Positions 51,126 through 61,017 of a stretch of DNA of 64,000 nt are shown here, piece after piece. This stretch comes from Sphingopyxis solisilvae (GTDB taxonomy: Bacteria; Pseudomonadota; Alphaproteobacteria; Sphingomonadales; Sphingomonadaceae): contig NZ_JADKYM010000001.1 in NCBI RefSeq assembly GCF_015475875.1, positions 62,001 through 126,000 of the forward strand. Direction: 5' to 3'. Under the pieces are notes generated by a model. The model did no database searches. It was not told the origin of the DNA and was given only the letters and a program-made list of their open reading frames with translations. Each line of letters opens with the position of its first letter. The first letter of the stretch is position 1. Made by a program: the position numbers and the translations under genes.

Positions 51126-52313
51126 TTAAACCAGTTCGACCGCCACTGCGGTAGCTTCGCCGCCGCCGATGCACAGGCTGGCGATGCCGCGCGTCTTACC
51201 ATGGCGTTGCAGCGCCGCGATCAGCGTCGTGATGATACGGGTGCCGCTGGCGCCGATCGGATGGCCCAGCGCGGTCGCGCCGCCGTGGACGTTGATCTTG
51301 TCGTGCGGGATGCCGAGGTCGTGCATCGCGAACATTGCGACGCAAGCGAACGCTTCATTGACCTCGAACAGGTCGACGTCGCCGATCGTCCAGCCCGCCT
51401 TGGCCAGCACCTTGTTGATCGCGCCGACGGGGGCAATCGTGAAATCCTTGGGCTCCTGCGCGTGCGCGGCGTGCGCGACGAGGCGGGCGACGGGCTTTGC
51501 GCCCTTCGCCTCGGCGACCGACTGGCGGGTCAATACCACCGCGGCGGCACCGTCCGAAATAGAGCTGCTCGTCGCGGCGGTGATCGTGCCGTCCTTGGCA
51601 AAGGCGGGCTTCAGCGTCGGGATTTTGTCGGGCATCGCCTTGCCGGGGGCTTCGTCGGTATCGACAACGATGTCGCCCTTGCGGCCCGCAATCGTCACCG
51701 GAGCGATTTCGGCGGCGAAGGCACCGTCGGTGATCGCGGCCTTGGCCCGGCTCAGTGAGGTCAGCGTGTAATCGTCCTGCGCCTGACGCGACAGCTGGTA
51801 CGCATCGGCGGTATCCTGCGCAAAAGTCCCCATCGCGCGGCCCGCCTCATAGGCATCTTCCAGCCCGTCGAGAAACATATGGTCATAGGCGGTATCGTGC
51901 CCGATGCGCGCGCCGCCGCGATGCTTTTTGAGCAGATAGGGCGCGTTGGTCATCGATTCCATGCCGCCCGCGACGATCAGATCAACGCTGCCCGCGGCAA
52001 GCGCCTCGGCGCCCATGATGACGGTCTGCATGCCCGAACCGCACACCTTGTTGACGGTGGTCGCCTGCACCGACTTGGGCAGGCCCGCCTTGACCGCAGC
52101 CTGCCGCGCCGGTGCCTGGCCAAGCCCGGCGGGCAGGACGCAGCCCATATAGATGCGTTCGATATCGTCACCGGCGACGCCGGCGCGCTCGACCGCCGCC
52201 TTCACCGCGGTCGCGCCCAGATCGGTTGCGCTCGCGTCCGACAGGCTGCCCTGCATGCTGCCCATCGGGGTGCGGGCATAGGACAGGAAAACGACGGGAT
52301 CGGTGGCGGTCAT
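51126..52313 (-). CDS. Acetyl-CoA C-acetyltransferase (thiolase)
   Basis: 395 residues from the ATG at 52313. NKVCGSGMQTVIMGAEALAA has the first catalytic Cys, MTNAPYLLKKHRGGARIGHD the CoA region, NVHGGATALGHPIGASGTRI the His, and ASLCIGGGEATAVAVEL the second Cys. It joins or cleaves acetyl-CoA units in polyhydroxybutyrate or fatty-acid metabolism. It is divergent from the aldehyde dehydrogenase. The direction cannot be told. Confidence 0.95.
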   Translation of the reverse strand: MTATDPVVFLSYARTPMGSMQGSLSDASATDLGATAVKAAVERAGVAGDDIERIYMGCVLPAGLGQAPARQAAVKAGLPKSVQATTVNKVCGSGMQTVIMGAEALAAGSVDLIVAGGMESMTNAPYLLKKHRGGARIGHDTAYDHMFLDGLEDAYEAGRAMGTFAQDTADAYQLSRQAQDDYTLTSLSRAKAAITDGAFAAEIAPVTIAGRKGDIVVDTDEAPGKAMPDKIPTLKPAFAKDGTITAATSSSISDGAAAVVLTRQSVAEAKGAKPVARLVAHAAHAQEPKDFTIAPVGAINKVLAKAGWTIGDVDLFEVNEAFACVAMFAMHDLGIPHDKINVHGGATALGHPIGASGTRIITTLIAALQRHGKTRGIASLCIGGGEATAVAVELV

Positions 52314-52470
52314 GGGACAAGACTCCGTAAGGGAAAACAGGATCGGCCGCCCGATTAGCGGAAATGCTGCAACTGCGAAAGGGGCTGAACCGAGATAAGC
52401 AGCCGGTTTCATCTTGCAACCCGCCGCGGCTCATGATCAAACACGCGCCATCACATCAGGGAGACGGGCA

Positions 52471-53922
52471 ATGGCAACGGTCGCAAGCAATATCGCCGGG
52501 GAAACGCAGCGGATGAGCCAAGTGCTCGCCGCGCAAAAGGCGAGCTTTACCGCGGCGATGCCGGAGAGTCTTGCGGTGCGGACCGACCGCATCGACCGCG
52601 CCATCGCGCTGCTCGTCGACCATGCCGAGGATTTCGCCAAGGCGGTGAGCGAGGATTTCGGGCATCGCAGCCGCGAACAGACGCTGATGACCGACATCAT
52701 GCCGTCGGTCAGCGCGCTCAAACATGCCAAAAAGCATATGGCGAGCTGGGCGAAGGGGGAGAAGCGCAAGCCGACCTTCCCGCTGGGGCTGCTCGGGGCC
52801 AAGGCCGAGGTAGTCTATCAGCCGAAGGGCGTCGTCGGCGTCGTCGCGCCGTGGAATTTCCCGGTCGGAATGGTGTTTGTGCCGATGGCGGGCATCCTCG
52901 CCGCGGGCAACCGCGCGATGATCAAGCCGTCGGAATTTACCGAGAATGTGTCGGCGCTGATCGCGCGGTTGGTCCCCGAATATTTCGACGAGACCGAAAT
53001 GGCGGTGTTCACCGGCGACGCCGACGTCGGGGTCGCCTTCTCGAAACTCGCTTTCGACCATATGATCTTCACTGGCGCGACCAGCGTCGGGCGCCACATC
53101 ATGCGCGCCGCGGCGGATAATCTGGTGCCGGTGACGCTGGAGTTGGGCGGCAAGTCGCCGACCTTTATCGGGCGCAGCGCGAACAAGGATCTGGTCGGAC
53201 AGCGCGTTGCGCTGGGCAAGATGATGAACGCCGGGCAGATCTGCCTTGCCCCCGATTATCTGCTCGTCGCCGAGGATCAGGAGGGCGAGGTGATCGACAG
53301 CGTCACCAAGGGCGCGACCGCGCTCTATCCGACGCTCCTCGCCAACGACGACTACACATCGGTGGTCAACACGCGCAATTACGACCGCCTGCAATCCTAT
53401 CTGACCGACGCGCGCGAGAAAGGCGCCGAGGTGATCGAGGTCAATCCGGGCGGTGAGGATTTCGCGAGCTCAAACGGCCACAAGATGCCGCTCCACATCG
53501 TGCGCAATCCCACCGACGACATGAAGGTGATGCAGGAGGAAATCTTCGGCCCGATTCTGCCGGTCAAGACCTACAAGACGATCGACGACGCGATCGACTA
53601 TGTAAACGCCAACGACCGCCCGCTTGGCCTCTATTATTTCGGGCAGGACAAGAGCGAGGAGGACCGTGTGCTGACGCGGACGATCTCGGGCGGGGTGACG
53701 GTCAACGACGTCCTGTTCCACAATGCGATGGAGGATCTGCCGTTCGGCGGGGTCGGGCCGTCGGGGATGGGAAATTACCACGGCGTCGACGGGTTTCGCA
53801 CGTTTAGCCATGCGCGCGCGGTGTATCGGCAGCCGAAGCTGGACGTCGCTGGGCTGGCGGGGTTCAAGCCGCCCTATGGCAAGGCGACGGCGAAGACGCT
53901 GGCGAAGGAATTGAAGAAGTAG
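52471..53922 (+). CDS. Coniferyl-aldehyde dehydrogenase-type aldehyde dehydrogenase
   Basis: 483 residues from the ATG at 52471, with AGGGAGACGGGCA before it. GVVGVVAPWNFPVGMVFVPM binds NAD, VPVTLELGGKSPTFIGRSAN has the catalytic Glu, and NAGQICLAPDYLLVAEDQEG the Cys. The end, LPFGGVGPSGMGNYHGVDGF, and the LAKELKK tail match CalB-like proteins. It should oxidise an aromatic or medium-chain aldehyde. The true substrate is unknown. Confidence 0.9.
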   Translation: MATVASNIAGETQRMSQVLAAQKASFTAAMPESLAVRTDRIDRAIALLVDHAEDFAKAVSEDFGHRSREQTLMTDIMPSVSALKHAKKHMASWAKGEKRKPTFPLGLLGAKAEVVYQPKGVVGVVAPWNFPVGMVFVPMAGILAAGNRAMIKPSEFTENVSALIARLVPEYFDETEMAVFTGDADVGVAFSKLAFDHMIFTGATSVGRHIMRAAADNLVPVTLELGGKSPTFIGRSANKDLVGQRVALGKMMNAGQICLAPDYLLVAEDQEGEVIDSVTKGATALYPTLLANDDYTSVVNTRNYDRLQSYLTDAREKGAEVIEVNPGGEDFASSNGHKMPLHIVRNPTDDMKVMQEEIFGPILPVKTYKTIDDAIDYVNANDRPLGLYYFGQDKSEEDRVLTRTISGGVTVNDVLFHNAMEDLPFGGVGPSGMGNYHGVDGFRTFSHARAVYRQPKLDVAGLAGFKPPYGKATAKTLAKELKK

Positions 53923-53938
53923 AGACTATCCCGCGTCT

Positions 53939-54033
53939 CGTCATTGCGAGGAGCGAAGCGACGCGGCAATCCCCAGCCATCGGGATGCGCTAGCGCGATA
54001 TCTGGAGATTGCTTCGCTTCGCTCGCAATGACG
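53939..54033. repeat. REP palindrome with two arm types
   Basis: The left arm CGTCATTGCGAGGAGCGAAG is of the second type; the right arm complements the first type (GATTGCTTCGCTTCGCTCGC). Between two convergent genes. Confidence 0.88.
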
Positions 54034-54052
54034 CGGTATTACGCAGTTGGCA

Positions 54053-55171
54053 TCAATCCGCCCCGGCGATCTTGATGTCCTTGCCCAGCAACGTCTTCAC
54101 ATAGACCCGCTGCACCAGCACATAGACCACGACCGTCAGCGGCGCCGCCAGCAGCACGCCGAGGAAGCCGAACAGCACCCCCGCCGCGACCACCGCGAAC
54201 AGTAGCACCGCGGGCGGCACGTCGACCGCCTGTTTCTGGATCATCGGTTGCAGGAAATTGCCCTGCAACTGCTGGATTACCAGGAACAGCACGAGCGTCC
54301 ATAGCGCGGTGGCGGGCGAGACGGTGAAGGCGAGCAGCACTGCGGGGATGCCGGCAATGATGGGTCCGATCATCGGGATCACATCGAGCAGCCCGGCGAT
54401 CAACCCCAGCCCGCCCGCGGCGGGCACGCCGAGCAGCGCCAGCCCGGCGCCGGTCAGCGCGGCGACGACGAGCGACGATACCGCTTGTCCGACCATCCAG
54501 CCCTTCAGCCCGCGCGCAGCGTCGTCGAGCGCCAGCGAAGCGGTCTTCTCGGCCTTGGCGGGCATCAGCAGCAACAGGCCGCGGCGATAGGTGGCGGGGT
54601 CGCTGGCGAGGAAGATCGCGGCGACCAGCACCAGCACGAAATCGGCGATGCCGCTGCCCGCCGCCAGCGCGTAGCCGCCCGCTTGCGACACAAGCTGCGA
54701 TAGGTCGTTGCCGCCGACTTCGGCGAGGTCGCGCACCCGTTCGCCGAGGCCGTAACGGTCGAGGAATGCCTCCACGCCTTGTAAGGCGCGCGGCACCTGC
54801 TGGCGGATCGTGTCCACCTCATTCGCGAGCTGCGATCCGAACAGCACAAAGGCGCCGGTAAAGATGGCGATGATCCCGGCCACCGAGCCTGCAAGCGCGA
54901 AGCCCCGCCTCATGCCGGTACGACGCACGAGCCAGCTGGCGATGGCGTCAAAGATTGCGCCCATCACGATCGCGGCGAACACCAGCATGAAAAAGCGGGT
55001 GAGGGTGATCGCCAGCCACGCGACGGCGACGATCGCAATGACGATCAGCGCTGCCATCGCGATCCGGCCGGGGCCGAAAGGCGCGGCCGTGGGTGGCTGG
55101 ACGCGGGCGGGCTTGGCGCCAGCGGTGCTGGATACGGGCGGGGTGAGGGCTGCCTTGCTCTTGTCGGTCAT
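54053..55171 (-). CDS. AI-2E family transporter (PerM type)
   Basis: 372 residues with about eight membrane segments in the usual order. MLVFAAIVMGAIFDAIASWL and FALAGSVAGIIAIFTGAFVL are in the first half; GLGLIAGLLDVIPMIGPIIA, with the conserved IP.IGP, is the family mark. VQRVYVKTLLGKDIKIAGAD is the tail. Despite the name, most members are not autoinducer exporters, and the substrate is unknown. A basic/proline N-terminal tail precedes the first segment. Confidence 0.9.
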   Translation of the reverse strand: MTDKSKAALTPPVSSTAGAKPARVQPPTAAPFGPGRIAMAALIVIAIVAVAWLAITLTRFFMLVFAAIVMGAIFDAIASWLVRRTGMRRGFALAGSVAGIIAIFTGAFVLFGSQLANEVDTIRQQVPRALQGVEAFLDRYGLGERVRDLAEVGGNDLSQLVSQAGGYALAAGSGIADFVLVLVAAIFLASDPATYRRGLLLLMPAKAEKTASLALDDAARGLKGWMVGQAVSSLVVAALTGAGLALLGVPAAGGLGLIAGLLDVIPMIGPIIAGIPAVLLAFTVSPATALWTLVLFLVIQQLQGNFLQPMIQKQAVDVPPAVLLFAVVAAGVLFGFLGVLLAAPLTVVVYVLVQRVYVKTLLGKDIKIAGAD

Positions 55172-55291
55172 GGCACCGTCTTATGCACGATACTGCTTAT
55201 CCACTAGACGAAATACATCTTTCTGTGGCAACGGCTGCCGCGCGGCGACCGAAAGCGGGGAATCACCATCCGCATCGGACGATGCCCACGG

Positions 55292-55376
55292 GCCCCTGTG
55301 GTGAAATTGGTAGACGCGCTCGACTCAAAATCGAGTTCCGCAAGGAGTGCTGGTTCGAGTCCGGCCAGGGGCACCA
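55292..55376 (+). tRNA. tRNA-Leu (anticodon CAA)
   Basis: GCCCCTG pairs with CAGGGGC before ACCA. The anticodon stem CTCGA/TCGAG encloses CTCAAAA, giving CAA. The variable arm GTTCCGCAAGGAGTGC and T arm GGTTCGAGTCC fit a class II leucine tRNA of 85 bases. Confidence 0.95.
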
Positions 55377-55794
55377 TCATCCACAGAAATGTTTGATCGG
55401 CGTCGCCAGTGACGGCGTTGGCCGTCCCGCTTGGTTGCCTACGCCGCCGATTTCAGGAGTTCGGCCGTCCTATTCAGCCGATCCCGGATCCGCGTACTTA
55501 ACACGGCGCCCATGGCTTGACCGGATGAGGACGAAAAACACGCCAATCTGGCGCTTAATGTCACCGCACTGGCGTCGTTAAAATGTGCAAATTGCAAGAT
55601 TTATTCAGAGCTGGCCGCCATACAGGTAACGATATTCTGCGTCAGATAGTCAAGGTCACATTAACTACGCGCCGCAGAAGCATTGAATGGCAACGGTTTT
55701 TTTGATATTGGAGCCTTGGGTTGGTGTGCAAATTTTGCGACTTTTGGGACGACCGGCCAGCAGATGACGGCGTCGCCTCGACAGGACTGGCGGC
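55377..55794. other. 418-base gap with no gene seen
   Basis: I find no coding frame with a ribosome site, no palindrome of the REP families and no terminator of note. The second half is lower in GC than the rest and contains T-runs. It probably holds the promoter of the PilZ gene. Confidence 0.5.
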
Positions 55795-56418
55795 ATGACG
55801 CAGCGACATTTTTCCGTTCAGCCCGAAGACGACGGTGTTGGCGCGATCGGTCAGGACCGCCGCGGCGCCGACCGATATCGTACCGTTTGGCGGATCGCCA
55901 AGGTGATGCGGAACGGCGACGCCGGGCTGTGGCGGGTTCGCAACATGTCCGATCGCGGTATGATGCTTGCCGCCGACGTGCCGATCAGCGTCGGCGAGGC
56001 GCTGGAAATCGCGCTGTCGGACACTGTCGTCATCCGCGGCAAGGTCGTGTGGTCAGAGGGCGGACGCTGCGGCGTCGCATTCGACAAAGAGGTCGATGTT
56101 GCCGAGGTGCTCAAGCGATTGGCCGCAGAACAGCGCGCCACGGGTTATCGCCAACCGCGCCTGCCGGTGCATACGGTGGCAGAGGTCGTCACCGACGAGG
56201 GGTCGAGCCGGATCGAACTGGTCGACCTGTCGCAACATGGCGCTGGATTTGTCCACGACGGGCATTTTGAGGTCGGAAAAGAGCTTGATCTGGTGCTGGC
56301 CGGCGGCGTGAAACGCCGGGCGATCGTCCGCTGGTCGCGGGGCGAACGCGGCGGGTTTTGGCTGACGCAGCCGCTCGACCGTGCGGACCTGGAGAGCATC
56401 CGTCGCTTCGAGGGCTGA
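55795..56418 (+). CDS. Tandem PilZ-domain protein
   Basis: 207 residues with two PilZ repeats. The first has RRGADRYRTVWRIAKVMR and VRNMSDRGMMLAADVPI; the second has YRQPRLPVHTVAEVVTDEGS and LVDLSQHGAGFVHDGHF. The RxxxR and (D/N)xSxxG c-di-GMP signature is complete in the first (RGADR, NMSDRG) and partial in the second (DLSQHG, with only one basic residue before it). It probably senses c-di-GMP. It has no output domain. Confidence 0.85.
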   Translation: MTQRHFSVQPEDDGVGAIGQDRRGADRYRTVWRIAKVMRNGDAGLWRVRNMSDRGMMLAADVPISVGEALEIALSDTVVIRGKVVWSEGGRCGVAFDKEVDVAEVLKRLAAEQRATGYRQPRLPVHTVAEVVTDEGSSRIELVDLSQHGAGFVHDGHFEVGKELDLVLAGGVKRRAIVRWSRGERGGFWLTQPLDRADLESIRRFEG

Positions 56419-56433
56419 CGCCGCGGTGCCGGA

Positions 56434-57285
56434 TCAGACGTCCTCGACCAGCCGTCCGTAGAGCTGGGGCCGGCGGTCGCGGAAAAATCCCATCCCGGCG
56501 CGGTGCTTGGCAGCGCGGTCGAGGTCGATCGTTGCGATCAGCACGCCGGTTTCGCTGGCGCCAAACTCGTGGGTCAGATCGCCCCATTCGTCGCTGATAA
56601 AGCTGTGCCCATAGAAATGGGCGTCGCCCTCGGTGCCGATGCGATTGGCGGCGATCACCGGCATACAGTTCGACACCGCATGCCCCTGCATCGCGCGGCG
56701 CCACATCCGGCTGGTGTCGAGATCGGCGTCATAGGGCTCGCTGCCGATCGCGGTCGGATAGAAGAGCAATTCGGCACCCATCAGCGCCATTGCGCGCGCG
56801 CATTCGGGATACCATTGGTCCCAGCAGACGCCGATGCCGATCCGCGCCCCGAACACATCCCACACCTTGAAGCCGGTGTTGCCGGGGCGGAAATAATATT
56901 TTTCTTCATAGCCTGGACCATCGGGAATGTGGCTTTTGCGGTACGTCCCCATGATCGCCCCGTCGGGACCGATCATCGCGAGCGTATTGTAATAATGATG
57001 CCCTTCGCGCTCGAAAAAGCTGGTCGGAATCGCGACCTTCAGTTTCGCGGCGAGCGCCTGCATCGCGACGACGCTCGGGTGCTCGACGGTCGGACGCGCC
57101 GACGCGAACAGCGCTTCATCCTCGACCTGACAGAAATACGGGCCTTCGAACAATTCGGGCGGGAGGATGACCTGCGCGCCTTTCCCCGCCGCCTCCTCCA
57201 CGAGCGCGGCGACGGCATCGATATTGGGCTGAACGGGGCCGGGCAGCGGAAGCTGCAATGCGGCGACGGTGATGGTGCGGGTCAT
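56434..57285 (-). CDS. aguB: N-carbamoylputrescine amidase
   Basis: 283 residues from the ATG at 57285. The carbon-nitrogen hydrolase triad is readable: Glu in LPPELFEGPYFCQVEDEALF, Lys in GTYRKSHIPDGPGYEEKYYF and Cys in IGIGVCWDQWYPECARAMA. The last two are typical of AguB. It releases putrescine from N-carbamoylputrescine. It is 7 bases after aguA. Confidence 0.95.
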   Translation of the reverse strand: MTRTITVAALQLPLPGPVQPNIDAVAALVEEAAGKGAQVILPPELFEGPYFCQVEDEALFASARPTVEHPSVVAMQALAAKLKVAIPTSFFEREGHHYYNTLAMIGPDGAIMGTYRKSHIPDGPGYEEKYYFRPGNTGFKVWDVFGARIGIGVCWDQWYPECARAMALMGAELLFYPTAIGSEPYDADLDTSRMWRRAMQGHAVSNCMPVIAANRIGTEGDAHFYGHSFISDEWGDLTHEFGASETGVLIATIDLDRAAKHRAGMGFFRDRRPQLYGRLVEDV

Positions 57286-57292
57286 GGATGCG

Positions 57293-58276
57293 CTATGCCG
57301 GAAGCTGCTGACTGGAGCAATGGAAGCTGCCGCCACCGCCGATGATGCCGAGCGCGGGGACGCCCACCGCACGGCGATCGGGGAACAGCGCGGCGAGCGC
57401 ATCGATCGCCGCCTGATCGTTCGGGGCACCATAGGTCGGGACGACAACGACGCTGTTGCCGATATAGAAGTTCATATAGCTCGCCGCCGCGACCTCGCCG
57501 TCGATCTCGATCCGGCCGGGCGAGGGTAGGTCGACCACGTCGATGCCGCCAAATGCTGCGGCGCGGGCGCGGGCGTCGGCGTAGATGTGGGCGTTGGGAT
57601 CGTCATTGCCGTCCGCGACGGGCAGCGCGAGGCGCCCTTCGCCGACGAAGCGCGCGAGATTGTCGACATGGCCGTCGGTATGGTCGCCGGCCAGTCCGCC
57701 ACCGAGCCACAGCAGCCGGTCGATGCCGAGCGACTGGTGGAGGCGAGCCGCGATGTCCTCGCGCGTCAGCGTTGGATTGCGGTTGACGTTGAGCAGGCAC
57801 TCCTCGGTCGTGACGCACAGGCCCGTGCCGTCGACGTCGATGCCGCCGCCTTCGAGCACCCAATCGAGGTGCTGCGTCGGCAGGTCCGCGTGCGCGGCAA
57901 GGATCGCGCCGATTTCCCGGTCGCCGGGCATCACGAACTTGTTGCCCCACCAGTTGAAGTCGAAATTGCGCGCCTCGCGCCTGGTGCCGGTGCCGACGAT
58001 GATCGGCCCTGTGTCGCGCAGCCAGATATCGCCGAAGGGAGCGACGAGTAGCTGCACACCCTTATCGACGAGCGTCTCGGCAACGTCGGCGTTGGCATGA
58101 TCACGCACGAGCAGATGCACCGTCTCGCCGCGTCCGCCGTCATGCACGGCGTTGGCAAAGGCCGCGACATCACGCCGCGCGGCGTCGATCTGCCCCGACC
58201 ATTCGTCGGCAATATGGGGGAAGCCGATCCACACCGCCTCGTGCGGCGCCCATTCGGCGGGCATTTTCAGGGTCAT
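57293..58276 (-). CDS. aguA: Agmatine deiminase
   Basis: 327 residues from the ATG at 58276. FGDIWLRDTGPIIVGTGTRR, DWVLEGGGIDVDGTGLCVTT and GDHTDGHVDNLARFVGEGRL carry the catalytic Asp, Glu and His, and IIGGGGSFHCSSQQLPA has the nucleophilic Cys. It turns agmatine into N-carbamoylputrescine, the substrate of the enzyme encoded next. Together they make putrescine. Confidence 0.95.
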   Translation of the reverse strand: MTLKMPAEWAPHEAVWIGFPHIADEWSGQIDAARRDVAAFANAVHDGGRGETVHLLVRDHANADVAETLVDKGVQLLVAPFGDIWLRDTGPIIVGTGTRREARNFDFNWWGNKFVMPGDREIGAILAAHADLPTQHLDWVLEGGGIDVDGTGLCVTTEECLLNVNRNPTLTREDIAARLHQSLGIDRLLWLGGGLAGDHTDGHVDNLARFVGEGRLALPVADGNDDPNAHIYADARARAAAFGGIDVVDLPSPGRIEIDGEVAAASYMNFYIGNSVVVVPTYGAPNDQAAIDALAALFPDRRAVGVPALGIIGGGGSFHCSSQQLPA

Positions 58277-58299
58277 GGGGTCTCGATCCTGCTCAGCAT

Positions 58300-58383
58300 C
58301 GTCATTGCGAGGAGCCGAAGGCGACGCGGCAATCCAGCGCGGCCTAAACCGCTCTGGATTGCTTCGCTTCGCTCGCAATGACG
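58300..58383. repeat. REP palindrome with two arm types
   Basis: Left arm CGTCATTGCGAGGAGCCGAA (second type), right arm complement of the first type, about 10 bases between. It lies between the peptidase and aguA. Confidence 0.9.
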
Positions 58384-58388
58384 ATGCC

Positions 58389-60074
58389 TTATTTCGCAGC
58401 GCTGCGCGACTTGTCGCGGGCGGCGCGGAATTCGTCGCCTTCGACCCAGTTCGGCCACGCCTCGGTCATCGCCAGCATCCGGCCTGCGGCATAATAAAGG
58501 CGCAGGTCGGCCATCATCCCTTCCCAGTTGGTGATCGCCTCATATTCGTCGCCCGGCGCGTGATAGCGGTTCGTTTCATAATCCGCGGCGGCCTTCTCAC
58601 CGGCTTCGATCCCGCCCTCGACCAGATCGTCGCCGCTGCCGAAATTGAACATCGGCACACCCAGCTTCGCAAAGCTGAAGTGATCCGAACGATAGTAGAA
58701 GCCCTTTTCGGGGGTCGGTTCGGGCTTGACCGTGCGGCCCGCCATCCTGGCGAGTTTTTCGACATAGGCGTCGAGCTCGGACTTGCCGCCGCCGACAACC
58801 ACGATGTCCTTGGCCGGGCCGACCGAGTTGAGCGCGTCCATATTCACTCCGCCAACGGTCTGCGACAGCGGGAACACCGGGTTTTCGGCATAATATTTCG
58901 ATCCGAGCAGCCCCGATTCCTCGGCGGTGACCGCCAGGAACACGATGCTGCGGTCGGGTGCGCCAACCTGCTTGAACGCTTGTGCCAGCGTCACGAGACC
59001 AGCGATGCCGGTCGCATTATCGACCGCGCCGTTGCAGATGTCGTCTCCATCGACGGGGGTACAGCGGCCCAAATGGTCCCAATGGCCGGTGTAAAGGACA
59101 TATTCGTCAGGGCGCTTGGCCCCCGGCAGCACGCCGATAACGTTGCGCGACATTTTCTTCGAGATCTCATTGTCGAACGCGAGCGATGCTTTGACCCCGG
59201 TCAGCGCGACTGGCTTAAAGCCCTTCTTCTTCGCCGCATCGCGCAGCGCGTCGAAATCCTGTCCGGCGCTCGCGAACAATTCCTTCGCCTTGGGCAACTG
59301 GATCCAGCCGTTGGCGACGGTCTGGCTCGCGCCGCCGTCCTTGCTGTCGGCGAGATACTGCGTGCCCGTCCAGCTCGATTCGACGACGTTCCAGCCATAG
59401 GCCGCCGGTTCGGTGTCGTGGACGATCAGCGCCGCAGCGGCGCCCTGCCGCGCGGCTTCTTCATATTTGTAGGTCCAGCGACCATAATAGGTCATCGCGC
59501 GGCCGTTGAATTCGCCTTTGGCCTCGGCGGCCTGCCAGTCGGGGTCGTTGACCAGAATGACGACGGTCTTGCCCTTCACATCGAGCCCGGCATAATCGTT
59601 CCAGCCCTTTTCGGGGGCATTGATGCCATAGCCGACGAACACGACGTCGCTGTCCTTGACCGCGCTCTTGGGCTGGACGCGATAGCTGCCCGCGACATAG
59701 TCGGTGCCATATTGCAACGTCACCGGTGCCTTGCCGCCGGTGAAGGTCAGCGGGGTCGCGTTCTTCGCGGTGATCTCGACCAGCGGGACATCCTGCGTCC
59801 AGCTGCCGTTGTTGCCGGGTTCCAGTCCCGCTTCGGTGAATTTCTTGATCAGATAGGCAACGGTCTTTTCTTCACCGGCGGTGCCGGGCGCGCGGCCTTC
59901 ATAGGCATCGAGCGACAGCTCCTTCGTGACTTCTTGCATCGTTGCGAGCGACAGTTCGGGAATTTCGACGTCGGGGATTGCGACCTGCGACGTGGCGTTC
60001 TTGTCGGACGCATTGCACGCGGCAACGGTCAACAGAAGCGCGAGCGCTGCGGTCGTTCGGGGAAAACGAAGCAT
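58389..60074 (-). CDS. M28 family metallopeptidase lipoprotein
   Basis: 561 residues from the ATG at 60074. A lipobox (LLTVAAC, Cys about residue 20) anchors it. An inserted protease-associated domain (about residues 120-270) precedes the zinc site: LYTGHWDHLGRC, ICNGAVDNATGIAG, FLAVTAEESGLLGSKYY and VNMDALNSVGPAKD give the His, Asp, Glu and Asp of the dizinc centre. It should remove N-terminal amino acids from peptides in the periplasm. Its gene lies 117 bases after rpsD. Confidence 0.93.
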   Translation of the reverse strand: MLRFPRTTAALALLLTVAACNASDKNATSQVAIPDVEIPELSLATMQEVTKELSLDAYEGRAPGTAGEEKTVAYLIKKFTEAGLEPGNNGSWTQDVPLVEITAKNATPLTFTGGKAPVTLQYGTDYVAGSYRVQPKSAVKDSDVVFVGYGINAPEKGWNDYAGLDVKGKTVVILVNDPDWQAAEAKGEFNGRAMTYYGRWTYKYEEAARQGAAAALIVHDTEPAAYGWNVVESSWTGTQYLADSKDGGASQTVANGWIQLPKAKELFASAGQDFDALRDAAKKKGFKPVALTGVKASLAFDNEISKKMSRNVIGVLPGAKRPDEYVLYTGHWDHLGRCTPVDGDDICNGAVDNATGIAGLVTLAQAFKQVGAPDRSIVFLAVTAEESGLLGSKYYAENPVFPLSQTVGGVNMDALNSVGPAKDIVVVGGGKSELDAYVEKLARMAGRTVKPEPTPEKGFYYRSDHFSFAKLGVPMFNFGSGDDLVEGGIEAGEKAAADYETNRYHAPGDEYEAITNWEGMMADLRLYYAAGRMLAMTEAWPNWVEGDEFRAARDKSRSAAK

Positions 60075-60138
60075 GTCATATCCTTGGGGCTTGTTCGTGA
60101 TGAACCGGCTTGTGCCAGCCGGGACGCGCGCATGCAAG

Positions 60139-60164
60139 AAGGGCGGCCCTTGCGGACCGCCCTT
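60139..60164 (-). terminator. Terminator after rpsD
   Basis: An 11-base stem AAGGGCGGCCC/GGACCGCCCTT with one mismatch, 28 bases after the rpsD stop. The T run is weak. Confidence 0.55.
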
Positions 60165-60191
60165 GATGAATTCGTTTCGGTGAAAACCGGA

Positions 60192-60803
60192 TCAGCGCGA
60201 ATAGAATTCGACGACCAGATTGGGTTCCATCTTCACCGGATAGGGCACTTCGTCGAGCGTTGGGACGCGGACGTAGGTCGTCTTGGTGCCATCGACGGCC
60301 AGATATTCGGGCAGGTCGCGCTCGGGCAGGCTCTGCGCTTCGGCGACCAGCGCCATTTCCTGTGCCTTCTTGCCCAGGGTGATTTCGTCACCCGGCTTCA
60401 CCAGGCGGCTGGCGACGTTGCACTTCACACCGTTCACATAGACGTGACCATGGCTGACCAGCTGGCGGGCCGAGAAGATCGTCGGGGTGAACTTCGAGCG
60501 ATAGACGACGGCGTCGAGGCGGCGTTCGAGCAGACCGATCAGGTTCTGACCGGTGTCGCCCTTCATGCGGCTGGCTTCGAAATAATTCTTCTTGAACTGC
60601 TTTTCGGTGATGTCGCCGTAATAGCCCTTCAGCTTCTGCTTCGCGCGCAGCTGGATGCCGAAGTCAGACACCTTGCCCTTGCGGCGCTGGCCGTGCTGGC
60701 CGGGGCCATATTCGCGGCGGTTGACCGGGCTTTTCGGGCGACCCCAGATGTTTTCGCCCATCCGGCGGTCGAGTTTATACTTGGCGCTCTGGCGCTTCGA
60801 CAT
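60192..60803 (-). CDS. rpsD: 30S ribosomal protein S4
   Basis: 203 residues from the ATG at 60803, normal for S4. [20 protein letters not shown] and [20 protein letters not shown] are the N-domain, and [20 protein letters not shown] with [20 protein letters not shown] is the S4 RNA-binding domain. It is an assembly protein for the small subunit. It is alone here rather than in the alpha operon, as is usual in alphaproteobacteria. Confidence 0.97.
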   Translation of the reverse strand: MSKRQSAKYKLDRRMGENIWGRPKSPVNRREYGPGQHGQRRKGKVSDFGIQLRAKQKLKGYYGDITEKQFKKNYFEASRMKGDTGQNLIGLLERRLDAVVYRSKFTPTIFSARQLVSHGHVYVNGVKCNVASRLVKPGDEITLGKKAQEMALVAEAQSLPERDLPEYLAVDGTKTTYVRVPTLDEVPYPVKMEPNLVVEFYSR

Positions 60804-61017
60804 TGTTGTCTCCAATATGCTCTGGTGCCGAAGGATTTCGGCGGGTTCCCGGGTCGCACCATATGGGCCGAGCCATATGCGACCGCCGCTTCACCGGGGT
60901 GCGGGGTCCATTGCGAAGGCGCGCGGTTAGCCGGGGGGCGGTGCAAAGTCAAGCGCGCCGCATCGCTTGTGCACTGGTGCCTCGACAGCCCATGAAATTC
61001 CGCTAAACGCTCGCTCC

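Noticed and set aside
58152..60995. A 947-codon open frame on the plus strand
   Set aside because: It lies opposite aguA, the M28 peptidase and rpsD, all of which have clear domains. Long opposite frames are expected in GC-rich DNA.
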